From: Candidatus Chromulinivoraceae bacterium
GTDB taxonomy: Bacteria; Patescibacteriota; Saccharimonadia; Saccharimonadales; Saccharimonadaceae
Assembly (NCBI GenBank): GCA_035478595.1
Contig: DATIJL010000018.1
Coordinates: 24,190-88,189 of the forward strand
DNA: 64,000 nt
Direction: 5' to 3'
The translations under genes were made by a program, and so were the position numbers. The first letter of the stretch is position 1; each line of letters starts with the position of its first letter. The notes beneath the pieces are model-generated. The model was not told the DNA's origin, searched no databases, and was given only the letters and a program-made list of their open reading frames with translations. This document shows, piece by piece, positions 19,719-28,878 of the stretch.

Positions 19719-19922
19719 TTGGATTCACCTGGATATATTCGGAGTATAGTGGAGGCGAGAGTAAGAGCGCGGAATAAGGATGATTTTGGACGTGTCGCTA
19801 AACTTGACGACTTTTTTGAGCAGTTCGAAAATAGCAAGCAGCATGTACAAGCGACAATAACACTTAAACCTGGCTATGATTATGAGTCTGTCGTAACTCG
19901 CGTAAAAGAACTCGTGGAGTAA
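19719..19922 (+). CDS. short hypothetical protein
   Basis: 67 residues if started at TTG 19719 (GTG at 19749 is an alternative). Charged, helical N-terminal half ('RVRARNKDDFGRVAKLDDFF'), then a beta-like end with 'ITLKPGYDYESVVTRVKELVE'. No recognisable family and no membrane segment. It abuts the convergent DedA gene with no spacer. Confidence 0.45.
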   Translation: MDSPGYIRSIVEARVRARNKDDFGRVAKLDDFFEQFENSKQHVQATITLKPGYDYESVVTRVKELVE

Positions 19923-20606
19923 TTATTTTTTACGGAATAAAACGCGGAACTGCTTTTTTGTGCCGTTCCAGATTATAGTACGTTGACGCTTGTCTTTTAG
20001 GATGTGAATAAGAGGCGGTAGGACGGAAACAATAACAATCAGCGTAACGATTGGAAGTAGCACGCTATCTATTCCAATGCCGAGCCTATTAAAGAACTCT
20101 CCGATATAGAATCCCGCGTAAGCAACACCTGCAGCCCAAAGAAGTGCGCCAACAACGTTGTAGCTAAGAAAGGTACGGTAACTCATTTTGCCAACTCCGG
20201 CAATGATAGGTACGAAGGTTCGGACTACAGGAATAAAGCGGGCTAAGATCACTGTAACGCCACCATGTTTTTCATAAAACTCCTCGGCTTTTTTGATGTT
20301 TTCTTGACGAAATAACAACGAGTTTGGTCGGCTAAATAGCCTGCGACCAACGCGTTTTCCAAATATATAGCCGACGCCATCCCCAAGAACGGCAGCAAGG
20401 AATATGAGCACGACAAAGAGATGGATACTAAAGTTGAATAAATGAACGCTAATTAAAAAACCTGCGGTAAATAGAATGCTATCTCCTGGCAAAAAGAAGC
20501 CGATGAGTAGTCCTGATTCTGCAAAAATAATTGCGGCAACAACTGCCATTACAAGCCAAGGGCCAGCTGTTGAGGCAAAGCTAGTAAAGTCAAATCCTGG
20601 TATCAT
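19923..20606 (-). CDS. DedA family membrane protein
   Basis: A 227-residue polytopic protein with the DedA/SNARE-associated signature 'RFIPVVRTFVPIIAG' and an upstream 'FGKRVGRRLF', flanked by hydrophobic helices. DedA proteins act as phospholipid (undecaprenyl- or PE-related) flippases or membrane-homeostasis transporters. The acidic 'FAESGLLIGFFLPGDS' near residue 25 is also typical. Confidence 0.88.
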   Translation of the reverse strand: MIPGFDFTSFASTAGPWLVMAVVAAIIFAESGLLIGFFLPGDSILFTAGFLISVHLFNFSIHLFVVLIFLAAVLGDGVGYIFGKRVGRRLFSRPNSLLFRQENIKKAEEFYEKHGGVTVILARFIPVVRTFVPIIAGVGKMSYRTFLSYNVVGALLWAAGVAYAGFYIGEFFNRLGIGIDSVLLPIVTLIVIVSVLPPLIHILKDKRQRTIIWNGTKKQFRVLFRKK

Positions 20607-20670
20607 ACTTGCTCTATTTTAGCACGGCGATCATAAATGCTATAATAGAGAGTACGGAAATGGAGGCGAA

Positions 20671-21396
20671 ATGAACGATATTTCATTGAAATTGAACGAA
20701 CGTACTAAGGTGGGGAAAAAAGCTGCCGAATTACGCAAAGAAGGTATGATCCCGAGTGTTGTATATGGCGGCAAGGGTGACCCTATGACGACCGAATCGC
20801 CTATGGTTGAAACAGCTAAGGTTGCTCATGCAGCAGGCAAGCACACGCCAGTACATTTGACGATTGATGGTAAGAAGAAGCTCGCTATCATTAAGGCTAT
20901 TGATATGCACCCAGTGAAGCACACGCTTCGACATGTGGCTTTTCATACGATTAAGCAGAACGAACCGCTTGTTGCTGAGGTGCCTATTGTACTAGTCGGT
21001 ATGGGTGAAAGTGAGGCTGAAAGGGCCGGACTTGTCGTACTTCAGGCTATTGAACGAGTAGACGTGAAGGCTTTGCCTGCAAACTTGCCAGAATCTCTTG
21101 AGATTTCTATTGCAATGCTCACCACAACTGACGACAAGCTAACGTTTACAGACATTAAGCTACCTAGTGGTGTTGAGTTTGCGAACGTAGAGCAGGATAT
21201 GGATCTTGTGGTTGCAAACGTGTATGAGCCGAGTGCACTGCAGGCAGCGAACGAATCTGCAGGTGGCGATGCTGAAGATGAGTCGACAGTTGAAGCAGAA
21301 AACGGTGCTGATGTTGTGCAGAATACGCAAACAGAAGAAAATCATCCAGGTGGCAAAGGTCAGGATAAACCAAAACAAGCTGACGCTAGTAAGTAG
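20671..21396 (+). CDS. rplY: 50S ribosomal protein bL25 (CTC type)
   Basis: Binds 5S rRNA in the central protuberance. The N-terminal L25 domain ('LNERTKVGKKAAELRKEG', 'IPSVVYGG') is followed by the TL5/CTC beta domain to about residue 185 and a low-complexity acidic/Gln-rich tail of about 50 residues. It has a clear GGAGG Shine-Dalgarno 6 nt before the ATG and a TATAAT further upstream, unlike its many leaderless neighbours. Confidence 0.93.
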   Translation: MNDISLKLNERTKVGKKAAELRKEGMIPSVVYGGKGDPMTTESPMVETAKVAHAAGKHTPVHLTIDGKKKLAIIKAIDMHPVKHTLRHVAFHTIKQNEPLVAEVPIVLVGMGESEAERAGLVVLQAIERVDVKALPANLPESLEISIAMLTTTDDKLTFTDIKLPSGVEFANVEQDMDLVVANVYEPSALQAANESAGGDAEDESTVEAENGADVVQNTQTEENHPGGKGQDKPKQADASK

Positions 21397-21413
21397 CGCC
21401 GTATAAAACGACT

Positions 21414-21448
21414 AACACCCTAGACCAGTCTTGGCCTAGGGTGTTTTT
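21414..21448. terminator. bidirectional terminator
   Basis: AACACCCTAG/CTAGGGTGTT stem between convergent rplY and the ABC exporter, with a T-run on the plus side. Confidence 0.88.
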
Positions 21449-23230
21449 CTATTCCTCAATAAATCCGCCAGATTGATGTGCCCACAGCTTTGCGTATGTG
21501 CCTTTTTGAGCGAGTAGCTGGTCATGTCTACCTTGTTCTTTGATGGCCCCGCCCTTTATGACAATAATCCTATCCAACTTGGCGATTGTTGAAAGGCGGT
21601 GAGCAACGACAATGCTCGTGCGGTTTTTCATGAGCTTTTCGAGTGCGTCTTGAATAAGCTTCTCACTCTCGCTATCGAGTGCAGACGTCGCCTCATCTAA
21701 GATAAGGATTGGCGCGTTTTTAAGGATTGCCCTGGCAATGGCAATACGCTGCCGCTGTCCACCACTAAGCTTGACGCCGCGCTCGCCAACGATTGTATCA
21801 AGGCCTTCTGGAAGATCTTTTATAAACTCATAAGCATTTGCCTGTTTTACTGCCTGCATAATCTCCTCATCTGCTGCTTCAGGCCGGGCATAGGCGATAT
21901 TGTCACGAAGACTGCGATGAAACAGGTATGGTTCTTGGGGTACGTAGGCAATAGCACTTCGTAAACTGTCTTGTGAAACCTCTGCAATGTTCTGTCCGTC
22001 AATCTCGATAGATCCAGAAGAGACATCGGCAAAACGCAAAACCAACTTAGTAAGAGTTGTTTTACCTCCACCACTATGACCAGCAAGACCAATACGCTCG
22101 CCCGGTTTAATGTGAAGCGTAAGGTCGTTTATTGCTACATCTCGGCTTTTTGCATAGTGAAATACGACGCTATTGAGATCGACCTGTCCTTTACGTACAA
22201 CTAAGCTAGGGGCATGAGGCGCGTCCTTAATTTCAGGTTCTTCGTAGATGATATCAGTGATATTGGCGGCATCGATAAATAACTGTTCCATGCCACGAAT
22301 AATAGGCGTGATTTCAAACAATGAGCCGGTGAGCCTGCCTAAGTAGCTTATGGCAAATACAAGTGCGGCAATTGACACATTTCCGGTAGTGGCAAGCCAT
22401 ATGCAAGTCCCAATTGTCACAAGTTGAAGGGCAAAGAGCATTGCTTGGCGCGCAATGGTTTCGCGCTGAAAAATCCTAATTTCATCAAACATAACATTCT
22501 CGATTTTTTTGCGGTCAGTCACGACACGATCTACCTCTTTTGTGCCATTTGCAAAATAGCGAACGATCTGCTGATTACCAAGAATGTCAGCGACTGTGCC
22601 GTTTAACTGGGACATCATCTGTTTACGCTTGTGACGAATTGGCCCACGGCTTGAAACGGCCTTTAAGCTTCGCCAAATTAGCAGTATCGTTGCAAGTCCA
22701 AGCGGAATTAAAAGTACAGGGGACATAAAGGCGATAATAATGAGACTCGCAATGAAGTTGACAACCAGACCGCTTGCCTGTAAAAAGATGATGTCAAAAA
22801 ACGATACGATAGAAGCACCGAAAGTGTTAACATCTCCAGCCAATGAACCTATTTTTCGGTTAGCAAAGAATTGGTCACTGTGTAGCATGAGGTGTTGCAT
22901 GCTCTTTCTTATGAGTGTCGTACGCATCTCTTCTTCATGGCGAAATAGGGATGTAAAACCTACGAGTGCGGTAAGAACTGCTAAGACTGAAACCAAGGTG
23001 CCGATTACTAAAAGAAAAACAGGATGCTTCCAGTCGTGTGGATGAAGTATTAATGACTGTACGATAAGGCTAAATAAAAAAGGGAGTAAAACGACATAAA
23101 GTAGCCGGTTGATCGGAACAAGCGTCGAATAAAATATAAATCGACGCTTGTCTTTGGCTATTTCTGTCCAAAAAATGGTTAGAGTTTTACGTGCTGTTTT
23201 TGTATCGGTACGAACTAGTATTTTTGCCAT
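21449..23230 (-). CDS. ABC exporter, fused membrane and ATPase domains (second of pair)
   Basis: Six transmembrane helices in residues 1-320, then an ATPase with Walker A 'GHSGGGKTTLTK', signature 'LSGGQRQRIAIARA', Walker B 'ILILDEATSALDSE' and the H-loop 'VAHRLSTIA'. This is the MsbA/LmrA type exporting lipids, drugs or peptides. GTG at 23233 shares its G with the stop of the upstream paralog, and the ATG at 23230 is more likely. The pair probably forms a heterodimer; substrate unknown. Confidence 0.92.
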   Translation of the reverse strand: MAKILVRTDTKTARKTLTIFWTEIAKDKRRFIFYSTLVPINRLLYVVLLPFLFSLIVQSLILHPHDWKHPVFLLVIGTLVSVLAVLTALVGFTSLFRHEEEMRTTLIRKSMQHLMLHSDQFFANRKIGSLAGDVNTFGASIVSFFDIIFLQASGLVVNFIASLIIIAFMSPVLLIPLGLATILLIWRSLKAVSSRGPIRHKRKQMMSQLNGTVADILGNQQIVRYFANGTKEVDRVVTDRKKIENVMFDEIRIFQRETIARQAMLFALQLVTIGTCIWLATTGNVSIAALVFAISYLGRLTGSLFEITPIIRGMEQLFIDAANITDIIYEEPEIKDAPHAPSLVVRKGQVDLNSVVFHYAKSRDVAINDLTLHIKPGERIGLAGHSGGGKTTLTKLVLRFADVSSGSIEIDGQNIAEVSQDSLRSAIAYVPQEPYLFHRSLRDNIAYARPEAADEEIMQAVKQANAYEFIKDLPEGLDTIVGERGVKLSGGQRQRIAIARAILKNAPILILDEATSALDSESEKLIQDALEKLMKNRTSIVVAHRLSTIAKLDRIIVIKGGAIKEQGRHDQLLAQKGTYAKLWAHQSGGFIEE

Positions 23231-23232
23231 CA

Positions 23233-24981
23233 CTATTCCTCAATAAATCCGCCAGATTGGTGGGCCCACAATTTTGCGTAGATACCTTTTTGTTTTAATA
23301 AATCAGTATGTGCGCCATCTTCAACAATGTGGCCCTTATCGAGCACAATAATACGATCAAGTGTTGCGATAGTACTCAGACGGTGAGCAACGACAATGCT
23401 CGTGCGGTTTTTCATGAGCTTTTCGAGTGCGTCTTGAATAAGCTTCTCACTCTCGCTATCGAGTGCAGACGTCGCCTCATCGAGTACTAAAATAGGTGCA
23501 TTTTTCAAGAGAGCTCTGGCAATGGCAATGCGCTGCCGCTGTCCACCGCTAAGCTTGACGCCGCGCTCGCCAACGAGCGTATCAAGCCCATGGGGTAGCG
23601 ACTTGATAAAATCGAGGGCGTTCGCTTGTATTGCAGCTTCACGAATTTCGTCATCTGTTGCATCGGGCTTACCATAGGCAATGTTTTCACGGAGCGTGCG
23701 GTGAAACAGCATTGGCTCCTGGGGCACGTAGGCGATAGCCGAGCGCAGGCTTTTTTGAGTAACGTCGCGGATATCAGCATCATTAATGTGAATGGCGCCA
23801 CCAGTCACATCGGCAAAGCGAAGTAAAAGGTGAGTAATAGTTGTTTTACCAGCTCCGGAAAGACCGACGAGTCCTACTTTTTGACCAGCTGGAATAGTAA
23901 GCTGAATAGCACGCAGAACGTCTTCGCCCGCATCATCGTAGCGGTATGAGACGTTGTCGAATTTAATAACGGGATTAGTAATAACTAACTTGCTTGCCGC
24001 GTGTGAGTCATTGACATGCACATTCTCACTGAGCATCTCAGTCATAGGCGCAGCGTCAAGCAGGGCTTGGTCGTAGCCATTAATAATATCGCCAAGGGTA
24101 AATAACTGCGAGCCAATACGTTGTAAATAGGCGAGCATAAAGACTGCGGTTGCAAGAGAGATGCTGCCAGTACCAACCAACTGAACGGATACGACAATAG
24201 CGATGATTTGCACAACAACCATCAGTGCTACGCGAATGGATCCTTCAGTTGCGGTAAATCCAATATCTTTACGATAGATACGTTCAAAACGGCGAGTTTG
24301 CTTTTGGAGATCTTTGATTTCGCGATCTTCTCCTGCGAAGGCTTTTACAATGGCATTGTTTGTTAATGCGTCTGCAACCTTACCATGTATCTCAGCAACG
24401 AGCGTTTTTCGTTCGTGTCGCCATGGTGCACGTTTCTTAGCACTCCATCTAATTTGAAATGCGAGCATAACAAGCAGGGTAAAGACAATCGCAGCGACTA
24501 GCCATGATTGCGTGAGAAGAATAGCCACACCGCTTCCGATAGAGAGAATGAATCCGAGCGTCCGAATAATAAACAGATCCTGAAGTGTTACCTCGCTACG
24601 GACGTAGTCTATGTAGCGACTCGTCATGGCACCGATTTTTTGATTAACGAAAAAATGGTTGTCCTTCTTGATGAGGCGAATGAAGGTCTGTTCGCGTAGA
24701 TTTGCAAGAGTCTTCGACTCGTGGTAAACCATCGACCTAAAACCGACAAGGTTGAATGATGCACCTAAAAGCCCGAGTCCAGCGGCGATCCATAGGAATG
24801 GATAGACTTTTGCCAGATGGTGCTCGGTGAGGGCACCAATAGCTTGACTGAGCATATAAGGCAAAGCCGTATCAATAAGAAGCGACCCTACAGGAATGAA
24901 AACGAGCATCACAATGAAGCTTGTTCGATGTTTTTTTACTTGCTCCCAGTATAGACGGAGCGTTTGTCGATTGACGTTCAT
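23233..24981 (-). CDS. ABC exporter, fused membrane and ATPase domains (first of pair)
   Basis: Paralog of the next gene with the same layout: six helices, then Walker A 'GLSGAGKTTITH', 'LSGGQRQRIAIARA' and 'ILVLDEATSALDSE'. The last about 20 residues ('GIYAKLWAHQSGGFIEE') are nearly the same in both proteins. A 101-bp block of DNA is identical between the two (see findings). Both ATP sites appear intact, unlike many heterodimers with one degenerate site. The 197 bp upstream (24982-25178) separates it from divergent trhO and should hold both promoters. Confidence 0.92.
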   Translation of the reverse strand: MNVNRQTLRLYWEQVKKHRTSFIVMLVFIPVGSLLIDTALPYMLSQAIGALTEHHLAKVYPFLWIAAGLGLLGASFNLVGFRSMVYHESKTLANLREQTFIRLIKKDNHFFVNQKIGAMTSRYIDYVRSEVTLQDLFIIRTLGFILSIGSGVAILLTQSWLVAAIVFTLLVMLAFQIRWSAKKRAPWRHERKTLVAEIHGKVADALTNNAIVKAFAGEDREIKDLQKQTRRFERIYRKDIGFTATEGSIRVALMVVVQIIAIVVSVQLVGTGSISLATAVFMLAYLQRIGSQLFTLGDIINGYDQALLDAAPMTEMLSENVHVNDSHAASKLVITNPVIKFDNVSYRYDDAGEDVLRAIQLTIPAGQKVGLVGLSGAGKTTITHLLLRFADVTGGAIHINDADIRDVTQKSLRSAIAYVPQEPMLFHRTLRENIAYGKPDATDDEIREAAIQANALDFIKSLPHGLDTLVGERGVKLSGGQRQRIAIARALLKNAPILVLDEATSALDSESEKLIQDALEKLMKNRTSIVVAHRLSTIATLDRIIVLDKGHIVEDGAHTDLLKQKGIYAKLWAHQSGGFIEE

Positions 24982-25178
24982 GGCGATCTCCAGAGTTTAG
25001 TTATTGTTAAAAAGACAAGATCGCTAGCGGTTCGGACGGCCAAACATTCACGAATAGCGGATCAACTACACATGAGATGATCATAGTACATCTACTATAT
25101 CGTAGTTTTTATGGCTTGCCAAGACATATCTATGGTTTTTATTGAGGTGAAAACCAGATTCCTGTATAATGGAAAATA

Positions 25179-26078
25179 ATGCAAAAGATTTTATTATATT
25201 ATAAATTCACACCGATCGAAGATCCGGAGGTTATGAAGCTATGGCAAAAAACACTCTGCGATAGTCTTAATCTTGGTGGGCGTATACTTATTTCTAAACA
25301 CGGTATTAATGGTACTGTTGGCGGGGGCCTAGATGACCTTAAGAAATATATTAAGGCAACGAAGGACTTTCCAGGCTTTAAAGGGACTGTTTTTAAGTGG
25401 AGTGATGGTGGTCGTGAAGACTTTCCACGTATGAGCGTCAAAGTTAAAAAAGAGATTGTTGCATTTGATGCTGCCGATGAGCTGAAGGTTGATGAGAATG
25501 GTGTTGTTGGCGGCGGTACACACCTAAAACCGGGTGAAGTCAATAAGTTAGTCAAAGAGCGTGGAGACGATGTTGTATTTTTCGATGGTCGTAATGCCTA
25601 TGAGGCAAAAATCGGTAAATTCAAGAATGCCATCGTACCTGATACGCGAACAAGCCGAGATTTCATCAAAGAACTCGAAAGTGGCAAATACGATAATCTT
25701 AAAGATAAGCCAGTTGTCACCTACTGTACGGGTGGCATTCGCTGTGAAATCCTCTCGAGCCTTATGAAAAATCGTGGATTTAACGAGGTCTATCAGATAG
25801 ACGGTGGTATTGTGAAGTATGGTGAAGCATATGGCGATGATGGTCTTTGGGAGGGCAGTTTGCATGTGTTCGATGATCGCATGAAGGTTGAATTTAGTGA
25901 CCACACAGCTGTCGTTGGGCGCTGCGTTCACTGCGAAGGTCCTACTAATAATTATGAAAACTGTGCGTTTGCGAATTGTAACGATCTGGTTTTGATTTGT
26001 CTTGGTTGTAAGCAAAACCCAGATTTGCTATATCACACAGAGGATTGTCGTGAACAGGCGAAGTTGATATATTCTTGA
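25179..26078 (+). CDS. trhO: tRNA uridine(34) hydroxylase TrhO (YceA rhodanese family)
   Basis: Adds oxygen to U34 of certain tRNAs using prephenate-derived chemistry in studied bacteria. It has an acylphosphatase-like N-domain, a rhodanese domain with active-site Cys in '[12 protein letters not shown]' near residue 186, and a C-terminal Cys cluster '[19 protein letters not shown]' that probably binds zinc. Full length (299). TATAAT at 25165-25170, 8 nt before ATG, suggests a leaderless mRNA. A downstream promoter begins inside its stop codon. Confidence 0.9.
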   Translation: MQKILLYYKFTPIEDPEVMKLWQKTLCDSLNLGGRILISKHGINGTVGGGLDDLKKYIKATKDFPGFKGTVFKWSDGGREDFPRMSVKVKKEIVAFDAADELKVDENGVVGGGTHLKPGEVNKLVKERGDDVVFFDGRNAYEAKIGKFKNAIVPDTRTSRDFIKELESGKYDNLKDKPVVTYCTGGIRCEILSSLMKNRGFNEVYQIDGGIVKYGEAYGDDGLWEGSLHVFDDRMKVEFSDHTAVVGRCVHCEGPTNNYENCAFANCNDLVLICLGCKQNPDLLYHTEDCREQAKLIYS

Positions 26079-26103
26079 CGTCTTGTAAATAATTTATTAA
26101 TAT
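26075..26103 (+). promoter_or_regulatory. canonical promoter for the GC-rich small gene
   Basis: TTGACG (26075-26080, including the trhO stop), 17-nt spacer, TAATAT (26098-26103). The predicted leader to the GTG at 26179 is about 70 nt and AT-rich, in contrast with the gene itself. Confidence 0.55.
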
Positions 26104-26178
26104 AGTCGAAGCCTCTTTGCATGATGTATGCAAATGCTGTCAGGTATGTTGGAATAATTCGATCCAAGGAGGTCTCAC

Positions 26179-26445
26179 GTGAGTGAGGACCGGACGAAGA
26201 AGACGGCCGCCGAGGTGAACGACGGTGCTCCCGCGGGAACGCCCGAGTCCGAGGAGGTCATGACGGAGCTGCCGCCGGAGTTCCAGGAGGCGCTGCGCAA
26301 GGCGTTCAGTGATGGACTGCCGAGCCGCCGCACCCGGATCATCGCCGGGACGGTCGCCGCGCTCAGCGCTGTCGGCGCGGTCGTGACCGTGGTGGCCAGC
26401 GGCAAGTTCGCCGTGAAGGCGGTTCGCCGCGTTCGCCGCCACTAG
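26179..26445 (+). CDS. GC-rich orphan small protein, one membrane helix
   Basis: 88 residues, GTG start with a perfect AAGGAGG 8 nt upstream. The N-terminal half is hydrophilic and acidic ('APAGTPESEEVMTELPPEF'), followed by a basic RRTR, a predicted membrane helix (about 54-73, Ala/Val/Gly-rich) and a strongly basic tail ending 'VRRVRRH'. Third codon positions are almost all G or C, unlike any neighbour, so it looks recently acquired, plausibly from an actinobacterium, the host phylum of many Saccharibacteria. Family unknown. It is followed by a 12-bp hairpin and a hammerhead ribozyme. Confidence 0.75.
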   Translation: MSEDRTKKTAAEVNDGAPAGTPESEEVMTELPPEFQEALRKAFSDGLPSRRTRIIAGTVAALSAVGAVVTVVASGKFAVKAVRRVRRH

Positions 26446-26456
26446 TCGCGAACACT

Positions 26457-26496
26457 GAGGTGTTGCGGGTGGGCGCTAGCCTATCCGCAACACCTC
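26457..26496 (+). repeat. perfect 12-bp hairpin behind GC-rich gene
   Basis: GAGGTGTTGCGG / CCGCAACACCTC with a 16-nt loop, 11 nt after the stop codon. There is no T-run behind it, so it may act as an mRNA 3' stabiliser or a weak terminator. Confidence 0.85.
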
Positions 26497-26520
26497 GGGC
26501 CGCACTTCAGCATACCTAAT

Positions 26521-26571
26521 CTACTTCTATATTTATAAATATACTGACGAGTCCGGTAGGACGAAAAGTAG
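26521..26571 (+). ncRNA. type III hammerhead ribozyme
   Basis: All core elements are in order. Stem III 5' strand CTACTT (26521-26526), cleavage C at 26527 (NUH = UUC), then stem I TATATT/AATATA closed by a TATA loop (26528-26543). CTGACGA (26544-26550), stem II GTCC-GGTA-GGAC (26551-26562), and GAA (26563-26565) follow. The stem III 3' strand AAGTAG (26566-26571) pairs over six bases. Predicted self-cleavage is between 26527 and 26528, which would trim the 3' end of the GC-rich gene's mRNA before the terminator at 26576. Confidence 0.9.
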
Positions 26572-26575
26572 TACT

Positions 26576-26604
26576 AAAAAAGCCAGGCTAGTGCCTGGCT
26601 TTTT
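26576..26604. terminator. bidirectional terminator
   Basis: AAAAAGCCAGG/CCTGGCTTTTT between the ribozyme transcript and the convergent MFS gene. Confidence 0.9.
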
Positions 26605-26625
26605 GGGTTAGATTTGAGTAGTGCT

Positions 26626-28329
26626 CTAGGCTACTTCCATCGATTGCGCACGAATATGCCGTGGCAGCAGGAAGCTCATGCCAAAGGTAATTGCAACCAA
26701 TGCGACCTCGTAGATAGCGGCGGCTTTGAAGGCATTGATGAAGTTATCAGTATTTGCCTTTTTAGCAGCGTCGCCTAACGTGGTAGCGATCGCGGCACTG
26801 GCCGGAGTTTGTGGACCGGCTTGAAGCTGCTTACAGCTATCTGGGGTAGCTGTGGCGTCTTTTTCATTGATTCGATCGTTAAAGCATGTGCGCATATCTT
26901 TTACAATTGTGTCTTGTGCCTGAGTTGGCACGTGGGCTTTTGAAAGCTCTGTGCGGATGTTGGGCTCTACAGAAGTAAAGCTTGCATCAGCGTGAGTAGT
27001 CAATTGGCCAAAGAAGATTACACCAATCATAGCAACACCAATCGCGCCACCAAGCTGCTGTACGGCGTTCATAACGCCCGAGGCGGAACCAGCGTGCTTA
27101 GGGTCGACATCAGCAAGAACCACTGAGAAGATTGGTGACATCACAAGACCCATGCCAAGACCAGTAACGAGTAGGCCAGGGATAAACTCCCAAGGAGTCA
27201 TATCAAGACCGTTATGCTTTACAAACAAGTAGGTAATAATCAAACCCGCTGCCATAACGACTGCTCCAAGACTCATGGCGTAACGGCCGAGTTTTGGAAT
27301 GAGCTTTTGACCGAATAAGCCAATTGCTAGTGAAATACCAATTGCTGTCGGTATGCCAGTAAGTGCAGCCTTGATAACCTCGTATCCAAGACCGATCTGA
27401 ATAAGCAATGTAAAGGGTAGGAAGAAGCCAATCATAGCACCCTGGAAAACAATATTGATTCCAAGACCGGTAATAAACGTTTTAACTTTAAAGAGAGCAG
27501 TAGGGATGAGCGGAGAACCGTCAATGCGTTCCTTGCGCTTTTGCCATAGGGCAAAGACACCGAATACTGGGAGAGATGCCGCCATCATACCGAAGGTCCA
27601 CGCAGGCCAACCAAGGTCGCGACCTTCGATGAGTGGGAATACGATCATGAACAAGGCGAGCATTACAATAAACGTACCCCAAATATCCAATTTGAGCGGG
27701 TGAGGTGATTTACCGTTAGGTAGGTACTTAGCACCGGCAATAATAGCGAACAAGCCAACCGGAATGTTAATCAGGAAAATTGGACGCCAATCGAGGCCAG
27801 CAATATTGGCGTGAATTAGCAGACCACCAACGACAGGACCTAAAGATGCGGCAACGCCGGCAAGTGCACCAAAGAGACCCATAACGCCACCGCGTTCATG
27901 CGGTTTAAACATCACCTGCATGAGTGACATAACCTGCGGCACCATAAGCGCGGCCATACCGCCCTGTATCAGTCGGGCTCCAACGAGCACTTCTGTGTTC
28001 CAGGCCATACCGCTTAGCAATGAAGCGAGGGTAAACCCGGCCACACCAGTAATGAACAGTTTTTTATAACCGAATACGTCACCCATGCGCCCGCCTGTAA
28101 TAAGAAGAACGGCGAATGATAATGAGTAGCCGGCGATGAGCCATTGGATTGAAGCATAGCTTGCTCCAAGGTTACTTTGAATTGATGGGATGGCAATGTT
28201 GACAATAGTGTTGTCGAGAAGGTCCATCACAAATGCGAGGGCGACAATAATCAGTGCAATAGTTCGTTGCCTGCTGGTGAACTTACTCGCATGATGCTGC
28301 GCCGAATCGGTGGGATGTTCGGTTGACAT
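26626..28329 (-). CDS. DHA2 family MFS drug:H+ antiporter, 14 helices
   Basis: 567 residues. 'LDNTIVNIAIPSIQ' in helix 1 and 'LITGGRMGDVFGYKKLFITG' (motif A) identify the EmrB/QacA 14-TM subfamily. A periplasmic loop with two Cys lies near residues 480-510. It likely exports hydrophobic toxins or antibiotics. Divergent from a MarR gene with an operator palindrome in the shared 83-bp region, so it is probably repressed by it. Confidence 0.92.
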   Translation of the reverse strand: MSTEHPTDSAQHHASKFTSRQRTIALIIVALAFVMDLLDNTIVNIAIPSIQSNLGASYASIQWLIAGYSLSFAVLLITGGRMGDVFGYKKLFITGVAGFTLASLLSGMAWNTEVLVGARLIQGGMAALMVPQVMSLMQVMFKPHERGGVMGLFGALAGVAASLGPVVGGLLIHANIAGLDWRPIFLINIPVGLFAIIAGAKYLPNGKSPHPLKLDIWGTFIVMLALFMIVFPLIEGRDLGWPAWTFGMMAASLPVFGVFALWQKRKERIDGSPLIPTALFKVKTFITGLGINIVFQGAMIGFFLPFTLLIQIGLGYEVIKAALTGIPTAIGISLAIGLFGQKLIPKLGRYAMSLGAVVMAAGLIITYLFVKHNGLDMTPWEFIPGLLVTGLGMGLVMSPIFSVVLADVDPKHAGSASGVMNAVQQLGGAIGVAMIGVIFFGQLTTHADASFTSVEPNIRTELSKAHVPTQAQDTIVKDMRTCFNDRINEKDATATPDSCKQLQAGPQTPASAAIATTLGDAAKKANTDNFINAFKAAAIYEVALVAITFGMSFLLPRHIRAQSMEVA

Positions 28330-28372
28330 ATGTTATTTTCCTATCTATAGTATAAAATAGTTTAGTTTATAA

Positions 28373-28393
28373 TTATCTTAGATTGTAAGATAA
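28373..28393. promoter_or_regulatory. probable MarR operator
   Basis: Perfect palindrome TTATCTTA-GATTG-TAAGATAA in the intergenic region between the MFS pump and marR, overlapping the AT-rich promoter elements. Confidence 0.65.
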
Positions 28394-28412
28394 ATCGAAA
28401 GCTGCGTCAACC

Positions 28413-28877
28413 ATGAAATCTAAAAAAGACCTTATAGAGGAACTGAACCAATCAATGCAACGCTCTGGCACGCTGACTGTTCTCCATACCAATGCTGTTG
28501 CAGACAAAATTGGTCTCAGCGCGACAGAATTTGAATCGATGGACATCATCAGCCGACATCAGCCAATGAGTGCGGGTAACCTGGCACGCTACTGTGGCCT
28601 GACGACGGGTGCTATTACGGGTATCGTAGATCGGCTTGAACGAGCAGGTCTAGTACGCCGTACTCGTGACCCTCATGACCGTCGCCGTGTGTTTTTAATG
28701 CCAATCGAAGACGAAGAAAAAAGTCAGAAAGTTCGTGATCTCTATTGTCCGATGGGTCAAGCGTTTGAACGGACTATGCAAAAATGTACACCCGAACAGA
28801 TTGAGTTTTTAATTGATATTCACGAACAAATGAACGACAAAGTCGAAAAGATTATTGTAGATCTTCGTAAAAAATAA
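28413..28877 (+). CDS. MarR family transcriptional regulator
   Basis: 154 residues with a winged-helix core: recognition helix 'TTGAITGIVDRLERAGLV' and wing 'RRTRDPHDRRRVFLMPI'. This is the standard ligand-responsive MarR dimer, autoregulated and controlling the adjacent divergent MFS efflux gene. Confidence 0.92.
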   Translation: MKSKKDLIEELNQSMQRSGTLTVLHTNAVADKIGLSATEFESMDIISRHQPMSAGNLARYCGLTTGAITGIVDRLERAGLVRRTRDPHDRRRVFLMPIEDEEKSQKVRDLYCPMGQAFERTMQKCTPEQIEFLIDIHEQMNDKVEKIIVDLRKK

Positions 28878-28878
28878 C

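Noticed and set aside
26179..26445. GC-rich genes as assembly contamination
   Set aside because: Their promoter and flanks are AT-rich and continuous with the resident genes, and two separate cases occur; read-level data would be needed to exclude it fully.
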